Below are positions 1-5,556 of a DNA stretch of 15,605 nt, piece after piece. The translations under genes were made by a program, and so were the position numbers. The DNA is from Hadesarchaea archaeon (GTDB taxonomy: Archaea; Hadarchaeota; Hadarchaeia; Hadarchaeales; Hadarchaeaceae), in NCBI GenBank assembly GCA_029880065.1, contig JAOUPD010000017.1, positions 1 to 15,605 of the forward strand. Direction: 5' to 3'. Positions within the stretch are counted from its first letter, which is position 1, and every line of letters begins with the position of its first letter. Under the pieces are notes generated by a model. It did no database searches. It was not told where the DNA came from and was given only the letters and a program-made list of their open reading frames with translations.

Positions 1-2
1 CT

Positions 3-1118
3 CCACACATCCAAGGCTCGACGCCCCCCGGGGTGTTTGTCGGGCGCATAGGCTATCCCAAAGTTTACATCGGCCCCATGGTGCCACCCTACCGAGGCGA
101 CACCGAAATCCTCGACACCCCTGAGCTGTGGATTGGGAAAAGCATTCAAGACATAATCGATTATCGCTTCGCCCTAATCCGTGGGAAGGTACGGGCAAGC
201 GTGTACAACGCCCAATCTGGCGGGAGGTTGCTTGATACGCTTCAGGAGCTGGCGATGGGAAAGCGGCCTGTCGATGCTGAAGCCATGCTCACGAGAGTTC
301 CTAACAAGGTTATAACCCTGAGCGGGGAGTCCCAGCCCTTCGGTCCCTCCGCGCCTCTGAGATCATTCAAAACTTCAGATGTGAGTGTTGATCACAGAAT
401 AGAACGCGCATTCTACGATCGCGACTTTAAGGCGGCCGATGCGGTCGTCGGGCTCTACGAAGATGATGTTTTGGTCACGCGCATCCAACGGGCTTTCAGC
501 TTGGGCATGTTCGGCTTTCAAAAGCGTAGGAAGCTTGTCCCGACCCGGTGGAGCATCACAGCGGTCGACTCGATCCTATCGCTTGAGCTCATCAATCGAA
601 TAAAGCAGCACAATACAATCGACGAGTATCGCGTCTACTCCTTCGAACACCTTGACAATCGATTCGTCGCAATCCTGATGCCTGAACGCTGGAGCTTCGA
701 ATGGATCGAGGCGTGGTTCCCGGGCACCACTTGGAATCCCGACAAAAGTGCCGCTGCCCCAGCGATAATGGGGGACTTCGAGCCCTACCGGGGCCGGACG
801 ACTTACCCCGATGTTGGTGGGTGTTACTACGCTTGCAGGCTGGCGGTTGCCGAGAGGTTGAATCAGGAGCGGAGGCAGGCTTCGGCGCTGGTGCTTCGAG
901 AAATTCATCCCGGCTACATCCTACCCGTGGGCGTCTGGAATGTGCGTGAAAGCGTCCGGCAAACTGTGCAGAGCGAGCCGCAGAAGTTCGACACCTTTCA
1001 AGCAGCACTAAATCATGCGCAAACGAAACTTACTATCCCGCTGCGCAAGTGGATCGAAAATAGTGAGATGTTAAAACGTGCTTTATTCCAGAAAAAAATC
1101 ACGGAGTTTGTCGCGTGA
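3..1118 (+). CDS. nreA: NreA family archaeal DNA repair protein, 5'-partial
   Basis: The frame is open from base 3, so the GTG at 33 is internal (PPG-V-FVGR) and the true start lies left of the window. 371 residues are visible. NreA proteins run to roughly 400 residues, so the missing part is probably the N-terminal Cys-rich region. Family hallmarks are seen: the PP.VFVGR.GYP segment at the left edge, the central RRKLVPTRWSITAVD block, the GR(T)TYPDVGG.YYACRL segment and RQASALVLREI. The last residues, QKKITEFV-A, fit the PCNA-interacting (PIP) pattern Q-x-x-[ILM]-x-x-[F]-x. NreA of haloarchaea works in repair of DNA damage and binds PCNA through such a C-terminal motif; the same role here is inferred. 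The gene overlaps the next gene by 4 bp (GTGA), indicating translational coupling. Confidence 0.93.
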   Translation, partial: PHIQGSTPPGVFVGRIGYPKVYIGPMVPPYRGDTEILDTPELWIGKSIQDIIDYRFALIRGKVRASVYNAQSGGRLLDTLQELAMGKRPVDAEAMLTRVPNKVITLSGESQPFGPSAPLRSFKTSDVSVDHRIERAFYDRDFKAADAVVGLYEDDVLVTRIQRAFSLGMFGFQKRRKLVPTRWSITAVDSILSLELINRIKQHNTIDEYRVYSFEHLDNRFVAILMPERWSFEWIEAWFPGTTWNPDKSAAAPAIMGDFEPYRGRTTYPDVGGCYYACRLAVAERLNQERRQASALVLREIHPGYILPVGVWNVRESVRQTVQSEPQKFDTFQAALNHAQTKLTIPLRKWIENSEMLKRALFQKKITEFVA

Positions 1119-1930
1119 GCGTCGAATATTCGTCCATCATCTGCAAAACCGCTCTCTCACCAAGCAAGTTGCCTGGATTGCGCTACTCGCTTAATCCTTA
1201 TCTTGGCTGTGAGCACGGCTGCGTCTATTGTTACTCGCCCTCGACCCTCCGCAACGAATGGATTGCGATAAATTGGGGAAAGTTCGTGCGGGCAAAACAA
1301 AATATCGTCGAGATGCTAGCGAAAGAGCTGCGAAAAAAACCACACGGCACGGTTGGGGTTAGCACGATATGCGATCCTTACCAACCACTAGAAGCCAAAC
1401 TCGAACTCACCCGCAAATGTATCGAACTACTTTCACAGGGGGGTTTCGATGTATGCATCCAGACAAAATCCAACTTGGTTTTACGTGACGAGGATCTAAT
1501 CAAGCCCGGAGGTTTTGAAGTAGGGGTAACGATAACGACAATGGATACCGAGCTAGCAGGCGCGCTTGAACCTCACGCTTCACCACCCGATGCACGTGCA
1601 CAAGTGCTCGAAGAGTTCTCGGCACGCGGCGTTAAAACGTGGATCTTTTTAGGGCCGATTATCTCGGAAATCAACGATAGCGAGGAAAACATCAGACGAG
1701 TAGTCGAGGTTGCCAAACGAACGAATAGCAGGCTAATCTACGACCGGCTCAACCTGAGGCGATGGGTACTCGACAGGCTTACGCCAGTGCTTGAAAAAAA
1801 GCGTCCAGGACTGGTAAAAAGGTACCCTAACCTCTCACGAGATCCGGAAAACTGGCGTCGCGTATGCTCGAAGATCGAGTCGATCTGCAGCGAGCTCGGG
1901 GTTAGGGGTGAGCCTGCATTCCCGAGATGA
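1115..1930 (+). CDS. Radical SAM protein, spore photoproduct lyase-like (SplB/Rv2578c-type)
   Basis: 271 residues with a GTG start inside the nreA stop (GTGA overlap). The radical SAM [4Fe-4S] motif CxxxCxxC is at Cys32, Cys36 and Cys39 (LNPYLGCEHGCVYCY), within a sequence typical of the SPL-like group that includes mycobacterial Rv2578c. Other family landmarks are DPYQPLE (87-93), an LTRKCIELL helix (98-106) and an IQTKSN...RD segment (115-125). The position just before DPYQP is Cys86, where relatives I recall have Thr. Further cysteines are at 10, 102 and 114 and near the C terminus. Members use a 5'-deoxyadenosyl radical, and spore photoproduct lyase itself reverses a UV thymine lesion. 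The substrate here is unknown. Coupling to nreA suggests DNA repair, but that is context inference. Confidence 0.85.
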   Translation: MSVEYSSIICKTALSPSKLPGLRYSLNPYLGCEHGCVYCYSPSTLRNEWIAINWGKFVRAKQNIVEMLAKELRKKPHGTVGVSTICDPYQPLEAKLELTRKCIELLSQGGFDVCIQTKSNLVLRDEDLIKPGGFEVGVTITTMDTELAGALEPHASPPDARAQVLEEFSARGVKTWIFLGPIISEINDSEENIRRVVEVAKRTNSRLIYDRLNLRRWVLDRLTPVLEKKRPGLVKRYPNLSRDPENWRRVCSKIESICSELGVRGEPAFPR

Positions 1931-1940
1931 CCAAGCGCAC

Positions 1941-1948
1941 TTTAAAAA
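1941..1948 (-). terminator. Oligo-T run beside the tRNA-Thr remnant (probable relic tRNA terminator)
   Basis: On the minus strand the remnant's CCA is followed directly by TTTTTAAA. Archaeal tRNA genes usually end transcription at such a T-run just past the 3' end. The current 3' flank of the intact tRNA-Thr (GCTTTGAG) has a weaker T-run. This suggests that the flank at 1941-1948 is the original chromosomal neighbour of tRNA-Thr. Confidence 0.45.
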
Positions 1949-1964
1949 TGGAGCCGCCGGTGGG
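1949..1964 (-). repeat. tRNA-Thr 3'-end remnant, outer copy (putative att site)
   Basis: The 16 bases TGGAGCCGCCGGTGGG are identical to plus-strand bases 5263-5278 of the tRNA-Thr gene: CCA, discriminator, the 3' acceptor strand and the first bases of the T-stem. Orientation is the same as in the intact gene. It lies 18 bp after the stop of the radical SAM gene. No other part of a tRNA is present. Together with the copy at 3568 it forms a direct-repeat series that ends in the complete tRNA gene. Confidence 0.85.
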
Positions 1965-2044
1965 CTTCGGAATGAAAGTAGAAAATCAGACATTTAAAAG
2001 ACCCCACATCCTACGCCTTGATAACAACGCCATGACTCGAGCCT

Positions 2045-2080
2045 GTTTTTATTAAGGGAACGCGGATAGAAAGTTGGAGG
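2045..2080 (+). promoter_or_regulatory. Promoter and Shine-Dalgarno site of the beta-propeller gene
   Basis: A T-rich TATA-like stretch (TTTTTATTA, about 2045-2053) lies about 35-43 bp before the TTG start. GGAGG at 2076-2080 sits 7 nt upstream of TTG 2088 and supports that start. A second TATA-like TTTAAA at 1993-1998 could instead give a longer leader. Confidence 0.45.
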
Positions 2081-2087
2081 CTGAGAC

Positions 2088-3533
2088 TTGAAACGAGCAA
2101 TTATCAGTGGGTTAGTTTTCGTGCTCGTGTTTTCCTACCTTGGCTCGGTGCCGCAAGCAGGTGCAACGGAGGAACAGCAGCCGTTGTGGAGCTACGAGAC
2201 TGACGATAAAATTGAATCGGTAGCAATCTCATCTGATGGGAATTACATAGTTTCGGGTAGTGCTGCGGGTGTACTCATCCTCTTTTCTAAGGAGGATAAC
2301 ACCCCGTTATGGATTTATGATAACTATACTATTCGCTCGGTGGCAATCTCTGCGGATGGCAATTATATTGCGGTTGCATGCTCTGGTGATCATAGGGTTT
2401 ACCTCTTCAGTAGGTCAAGTGGTACTCCACTATGGTCTTACGAAACTGGGGGGCAGACCGAATCAATTGCGATTTCTTCTGATGGTAACTATATCGTGGC
2501 GGGGGACCTTGAAAATAATGTCTATTTGTTCCACAACTCCGGCAACTCGCCACTCTGGAGTTACCAGACAGGCGGTAGTGTTTTTTGGGTTGCCATATCA
2601 TCAGACGGAAACTACGTGGCAGCAGGGAGTGAAGATGGTTGTCTCTACATGTTTTCACGCACGAGCAACACTCCGATTTACAAGTACCGTACTAGGCACA
2701 CATTTTTGTATTACAACCTGTCCATGTCTTCGGACGGTTCATGCGTCTTCCACTGGGGCGGCAATTTTGTCCCTTTGCTTTCACCCTCAAGTAGCGCGCC
2801 ACTTCAGAACTTTAACGATAATGATTTTGAATATCCCCCCATATTAGTTGCGATTTCCTCAAATGGCTCATACGTCGCGGTTGGGAGCGGGGACAACAAA
2901 GTCGGTCTATTCTCTCGTCGCGCGGGCGAAGCTCCACTCTGGGTCCATCAGGTCGGGGGCCCAATCAGATGGATATCAATTTCCTCAGATGGGAGCTATA
3001 TAATTACCCAAAATAACGACAACAAGATCTACCTCTTTGACAAGTCAGGCGACATGCTTTGGAGTCATGAAATTGCCCCTACTTATCTCTTTAAAAGGAA
3101 AACAGTTTCAATTTCTTCCGATGGTAATTACATTGCAGCAATAGGGGCTGGTAAAGTCTATTTGTTTAGTAGAAAGTTACCAACCGTTTATTTTGCCACT
3201 TTAACTTTCTGTGCGCCCGACGGAAGTCTACTCACCGACACCGAAATTTATTACGGCCTTTCAAGTGGCCAAGAAACTAACTATCTGGGCACAACGGACA
3301 ACGAGGGGAAAATTATAATAGACAATTCCGAACTCGCCAATCAAACGATCTACTTCAAGACCTCTGATGAAAAATACGTAGGAAGCACATATATCGGGTC
3401 GACGGGTGGTTCTGCAACGATTGAACTCACCGAGGTTTCAGAGCCTCCAATCTTGTGGATCGCAGCTGCGGTTATTATCGTCGCCATAGGGATTGGGGCC
3501 GTGGTGTTCGTTAAAAAGAGAAAGCAATCTTAG
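2088..3533 (+). CDS. Secreted, C-terminally membrane-anchored beta-propeller (WD40/PQQ-like) protein
   Basis: 481 residues with a TTG start supported by a GGAGG site 7 nt upstream. Residues 1-26 form a signal peptide (KR, hydrophobic core, AGA before TEEQ). Residues 33-364 contain about eight repeats of roughly 40 residues. Each has a PLW.Y-type strand, an (A/S)ISSDGNYI motif and a (V/I)YLFSR strand, as expected of an eight-bladed propeller; blades 5 and 6 are the most degenerate. Residues about 367-447 look like a small beta-sandwich (CAPDGSLLTDTEIYYG...TTDNEGK), similar to carboxypeptidase-regulatory/Ig-like domains. Residues about 455-475 are a transmembrane helix followed by KKRKQS. The topology puts the propeller outside the cell, tethered by its C terminus. 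No enzyme motif is seen, so a binding, scaffold or surface role is the safest reading. It is alone between two tRNA-Thr remnants. Confidence 0.85.
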   Translation: MKRAIISGLVFVLVFSYLGSVPQAGATEEQQPLWSYETDDKIESVAISSDGNYIVSGSAAGVLILFSKEDNTPLWIYDNYTIRSVAISADGNYIAVACSGDHRVYLFSRSSGTPLWSYETGGQTESIAISSDGNYIVAGDLENNVYLFHNSGNSPLWSYQTGGSVFWVAISSDGNYVAAGSEDGCLYMFSRTSNTPIYKYRTRHTFLYYNLSMSSDGSCVFHWGGNFVPLLSPSSSAPLQNFNDNDFEYPPILVAISSNGSYVAVGSGDNKVGLFSRRAGEAPLWVHQVGGPIRWISISSDGSYIITQNNDNKIYLFDKSGDMLWSHEIAPTYLFKRKTVSISSDGNYIAAIGAGKVYLFSRKLPTVYFATLTFCAPDGSLLTDTEIYYGLSSGQETNYLGTTDNEGKIIIDNSELANQTIYFKTSDEKYVGSTYIGSTGGSATIELTEVSEPPILWIAAAVIIVAIGIGAVVFVKKRKQS

Positions 3534-3550
3534 AGTCTTGGGGTATAATC

Positions 3551-3562
3551 TTCTATTTTTAT
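3551..3562 (+). terminator. T-rich terminator candidate after the beta-propeller gene
   Basis: A pyrimidine/T-rich stretch (TTCTATTTTTAT) begins 18 bp after the stop codon, in the short convergent interval between two genes. No stem is needed for archaeal oligo-T termination. Support rests on composition and position only. Confidence 0.35.
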
Positions 3563-3567
3563 ACTTC

Positions 3568-3584
3568 TGGAGCCGCCGGTGGGG
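3568..3584 (-). repeat. tRNA-Thr 3'-end remnant, inner copy (putative att site)
   Basis: The 17 bases TGGAGCCGCCGGTGGGG are identical to 5263-5279 of the tRNA-Thr gene and in the same orientation. They extend the outer copy's match by one base. The copy lies in the 83-bp gap between the convergent genes ending at 3533 and 3617. Flanking bases on both sides differ from those of the other copies, as expected of recombination-site boundaries. Confidence 0.85.
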
Positions 3585-3616
3585 CCGTCCGCTGAGTGAT
3601 AAAATCTTAATACTAA

Positions 3617-5041
3617 TTAATGAAAGGATGATTTAGCACCGTAAGGACAGGATATATCCGTGTCGAGCCAGTCCCCTACACCCTCGTAGGCCGTATACCT
3701 GCACCCGCCACACAGCCCATTATAAGCACATTTACTACATACTCCTTTCAATGATCGCCTGTCTCTAATATAATTCAAAGTCTCATTATAGGTCCAGATA
3801 TCCTCCAGCTTCTCTTCCAATAAATTACCCAATTTTATCGGTGCTGGAACGCACGGCAAGAGATCTCCTTCAGCACTCAGCCCCGCATATGTGAGCCCGG
3901 CGGAACAACTTCCGAATCCTTCTGCAAAAGTTTTTATAATTTTGGATATCTCGCTCCACCATTCCTCTTTAAATATTGTATCATACCCAGAAAGAACTTC
4001 GCTAACTGGGAAAAAATTCCCGTTTGAGCGTTGATGGCAGAGGCGAGCAAAATAAGTCATCCCCCGAGTATAACACCTAATCCCGTTCCCATGCACAGCC
4101 AGAACAAATCGGTCATAAAGGTGATTGAGCACTTCCATCTTTTCTTTGGGAGAAACATCTAGATGGGTCGCATTTTTTCCTCTACCCGCCGCGATAATTC
4201 TATTTAAATAAAATTTTGTCGCCCCAAGATTTTCGCAAAGATCTATGATTTGTGGAATCTCTTTAACGTTCATTTTGTTGAGGGTGGTTGCAATTGCGAT
4301 ATCATGAAATTTTCCAAATTTTGCGCATTTTTTTAGTCCCTCGATGGTTGTATTGAAGCTACCGGGAGTATTTCTTAGAAAATCGTGTGCTTTTGCACTA
4401 ACTCCATCCAATCCAATTTCTACGCTTTTTATACCAGCTCGGTACAATTTTTCTGGAATCTCACGTGTAACGAGTGTTCCATTAGTCGAAATCGAGCAAA
4501 AAATACCCATATCGGTAGCATATTTCGCAACTTTATACAGGTCTGGTCTAATCAGGGGTTCGCCACCTGAAAAAGTCAAAATGCTTATTCCAGCATCTGC
4601 CATATTGTCCACTACTTTCAAGGCTTGAGAAGTGGTCAATTCTAATCGGTTCAGCATGGGACGCGAGTCTTGATGACAGTGCAAACACTTGAGATTGCAT
4701 TGATTTGTAAAATTCCAAACTATGACTACTGGCACTCCGGCTGGCTGAGGTTTTCTGATACCAAATTTCGCCACTCCTTTAACAGCATTCAACATGCTCT
4801 TGGCCATCCGGGAATCACTCACCAGTTGCCTAGTAACTTTTTCAGAAACGGACATTTCACTAAAGAACCGATGAATCAACGGCTTCATTAGATTGGAAGT
4901 TAGCCTGCAGCTAATGCATTGTTTACCACCATTCCCTGCATAGTAATCGAAAGCGGACCGCAGCTTTTCTTTCCCGCATTTTTTACACTTGACAACCAAA
5001 TGACGAGCGATGAATTTTCCAAATGGTTGTAAAATACTCAA
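3617..5041 (-). CDS. Radical SAM/SPASM domain enzyme with N-terminal zinc-ribbon-like region
   Basis: 474 residues from a TTG start. AAAAGG lies about 10 nt upstream, and an upstream TATA box fits a short leader. Residues 19-45 hold two CxxC pairs (Cys19/22 and Cys42/45), a likely zinc or iron site. The radical SAM core begins near residue 104: CNLKCLHC gives Cys115, 119 and 122 for the SAM-binding cluster, and GGEP is at 159-162. The C-terminal SPASM-like region has Cys379, 397, 435, 438, 444, 447 and 465, enough for one or two auxiliary clusters. SPASM enzymes mature peptides, modify cofactors or act on heme precursors (AhbC/AhbD and NirJ are relatives). No substrate can be assigned, and no precursor peptide was recognised next to it. 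It converges on the beta-propeller gene; a functional link between them is unproven. Low G+C suggests transfer. Confidence 0.85.
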   Translation of the reverse strand: MSILQPFGKFIARHLVVKCKKCGKEKLRSAFDYYAGNGGKQCISCRLTSNLMKPLIHRFFSEMSVSEKVTRQLVSDSRMAKSMLNAVKGVAKFGIRKPQPAGVPVVIVWNFTNQCNLKCLHCHQDSRPMLNRLELTTSQALKVVDNMADAGISILTFSGGEPLIRPDLYKVAKYATDMGIFCSISTNGTLVTREIPEKLYRAGIKSVEIGLDGVSAKAHDFLRNTPGSFNTTIEGLKKCAKFGKFHDIAIATTLNKMNVKEIPQIIDLCENLGATKFYLNRIIAAGRGKNATHLDVSPKEKMEVLNHLYDRFVLAVHGNGIRCYTRGMTYFARLCHQRSNGNFFPVSEVLSGYDTIFKEEWWSEISKIIKTFAEGFGSCSAGLTYAGLSAEGDLLPCVPAPIKLGNLLEEKLEDIWTYNETLNYIRDRRSLKGVCSKCAYNGLCGGCRYTAYEGVGDWLDTDISCPYGAKSSFH

Positions 5042-5083
5042 TTTATCATCGCCTTTTACCAGCTATTGTAACGTGATAACTCG

Positions 5084-5091
5084 TTTATAAA
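5084..5091 (-). promoter_or_regulatory. TATA box of the radical SAM/SPASM gene
   Basis: TTTATAAA, a perfect palindrome, lies in an AT-rich stretch centred about 46 bp upstream of the TTG start at 5041. Transcription would start near 5062 and give a leader of about 20 nt carrying the AAAAGG site. It is the best TATA match in the 221-bp gap between this gene and tRNA-Thr. Confidence 0.55.
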
Positions 5092-5111
5092 TTAATTTTT
5101 CATGCAAAACC

Positions 5112-5138
5112 AACGAGAGATAAATACTTCTACTCGTT
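5112..5138. promoter_or_regulatory. Inverted repeat upstream of the radical SAM/SPASM promoter (possible operator)
   Basis: AACGAG at 5112-5117 and CTCGTT at 5133-5138 form an inverted repeat with a 15-nt spacer. A third CTCGTT at 5080-5085 touches the TATA box. The repeat lies about 20-55 bp upstream of the TATA box, where archaeal activators often bind. The arms are only six bases, so chance is possible. Confidence 0.25.
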
Positions 5139-5262
5139 AGGGATTAGGAAACTCTTTTGGTGCTTTAAAACCAACTTGGATTCTTTTTTCCGGCCCCAGA
5201 ATTATATTCCTCAACGAAATACCAATCTTTCTGTTCCGGGTGTGGACCTTGCACTCAAAGCG

Positions 5263-5350
5263 TGGAGCCGCCGGTGGGGATTGAACCCACGACCTATCGC
5301 TATCCCGACAGGCTACGAGGCGATCGCTCTACCAGCTGAGCCACGGCGGC
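5263..5350 (-). tRNA. tRNA-Thr(CGT) with a 12-nt intron
   Basis: A full cloverleaf can be drawn: acceptor GCCGCCG/CGGCGGC, D-stem GCTC/GAGC, anticodon stem ATCGC/GCGAT, T-stem GTGGG/CCCAC with loop TTCAATC, discriminator T and encoded CCA. The anticodon CGT is at 5317-5315. The anticodon stem closes only if 12 nt (5302-5313) are removed after position 37, leaving the loop CTCGTAA and a 76-nt mature tRNA. The junctions fit a bulge-helix-bulge: CTCG pairs with CGGG near the intron's 3' end, with three-base bulges TA^G and AT^A. The 3' end of this gene is duplicated at 1949 and 3568. Confidence 0.93.
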
Positions 5351-5376
5351 CCACTAGATATTGTGCGGCAACGTCG

Positions 5377-5382
5377 TTAAAA
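5377..5382 (-). promoter_or_regulatory. TATA-like element upstream of tRNA-Thr
   Basis: TTTTAA on the minus strand lies 27-32 bp before the first base of tRNA-Thr, in the 39-bp gap after tRNA-Ser. The spacing fits an archaeal promoter, so tRNA-Thr may have its own start as well as read-through from tRNA-Ser. Confidence 0.35.
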
Positions 5383-5389
5383 GTCCTGA

Positions 5390-5478
5390 TGGCGCCGGGG
5401 CAGGGATTTGAACCCTGACGACCCAAAGGGTCAACAGCTCTCGAGGCTGCCGCATTAGCCTGACTCTGCCACCCCGGC
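5390..5478 (-). tRNA. tRNA-Ser(CGA)
   Basis: Acceptor GCCGGGG/CCCCGGC, anticodon stem GCAGC/GCTGT with loop CTCGAGA, and T-stem CAGGG/CCCTG are all seen. The anticodon CGA is at 5443-5441. The long variable arm with its own stem (GACCC/GGGTC) and discriminator G are typical of tRNA-Ser. CCA is encoded. No intron is present. It lies 39 bp upstream of tRNA-Thr on the same strand and 78 bp downstream of the helicase gene. Confidence 0.95.
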
Positions 5479-5502
5479 CCAACCAAGTTTTTGTTCCTCG
5501 TG

Positions 5503-5510
5503 GTAAAAAA
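5503..5510 (-). promoter_or_regulatory. T-rich TATA-like element upstream of tRNA-Ser
   Basis: TTTTTTAC on the minus strand lies 25-32 bp before the first base of tRNA-Ser, in the 78-bp gap after the helicase gene. Position fits an archaeal promoter; the match to the TATA consensus is only moderate. The T-run could also serve as the helicase operon's terminator. Confidence 0.35.
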
Positions 5511-5556
5511 TCAATAGGTGGTAGATAGACCACGTGCAAATCTATTCACCGTTATT

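Larger units (their letters stand above)
1949..3584. mobile_element. Putative single-gene integrated cassette 1 at tRNA-Thr
   Basis: The segment lies between two direct copies of the tRNA-Thr 3' end (1949-1964 and 3568-3584) and contains only the beta-propeller gene. Its base composition is visibly lower in G+C than the replication operon: line 2461-2520 has 24 G+C of 60, against 40 of 60 in line 9541-9600. It holds no integrase, transposase or terminal inverted repeat. Mobilisation would therefore need an enzyme supplied in trans, or an integrase since lost. The boundaries are seen; mobility is inferred. Confidence 0.5.
3568..5279. mobile_element. Putative single-gene integrated cassette 2 at tRNA-Thr
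   Basis: The segment is bounded by the inner tRNA-Thr remnant (3568-3584) and the 3' end of the intact tRNA-Thr gene (5263-5279). It carries one gene, a radical SAM/SPASM enzyme, with its own promoter region. It is clearly AT-rich: line 4201-4260 has 18 G+C of 60. Its repeat-to-repeat length of 1695 bp is close to the 1619 bp of the neighbouring cassette. No integrase is present. Mobility is inferred from the repeats and composition. Confidence 0.5.

Noticed and set aside
33..35. GTG at 33 as the start of nreA
   Set aside because: The upstream in-frame codons from base 3 encode residues (PPG before VFVGR) that belong to the conserved NreA sequence, so the gene continues beyond the left edge.
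1949..3584. The repeat copies at 1949 and 3568 as complete tRNA or pseudo-tRNA genes
   Set aside because: Only 16-17 bases match. No D-arm, anticodon arm or 5' acceptor strand is present near either copy.
1949..5279. Insertion sequence or transposon as the cause of the repeats
   Set aside because: There is no transposase and no terminal inverted repeats, and the repeat is exactly a tRNA 3' end, which fits site-specific recombination better.
5176..5418. An 80-codon + strand open frame across 5176-5418
   Set aside because: It runs through the complement of tRNA-Thr and part of tRNA-Ser and has no protein-like features.
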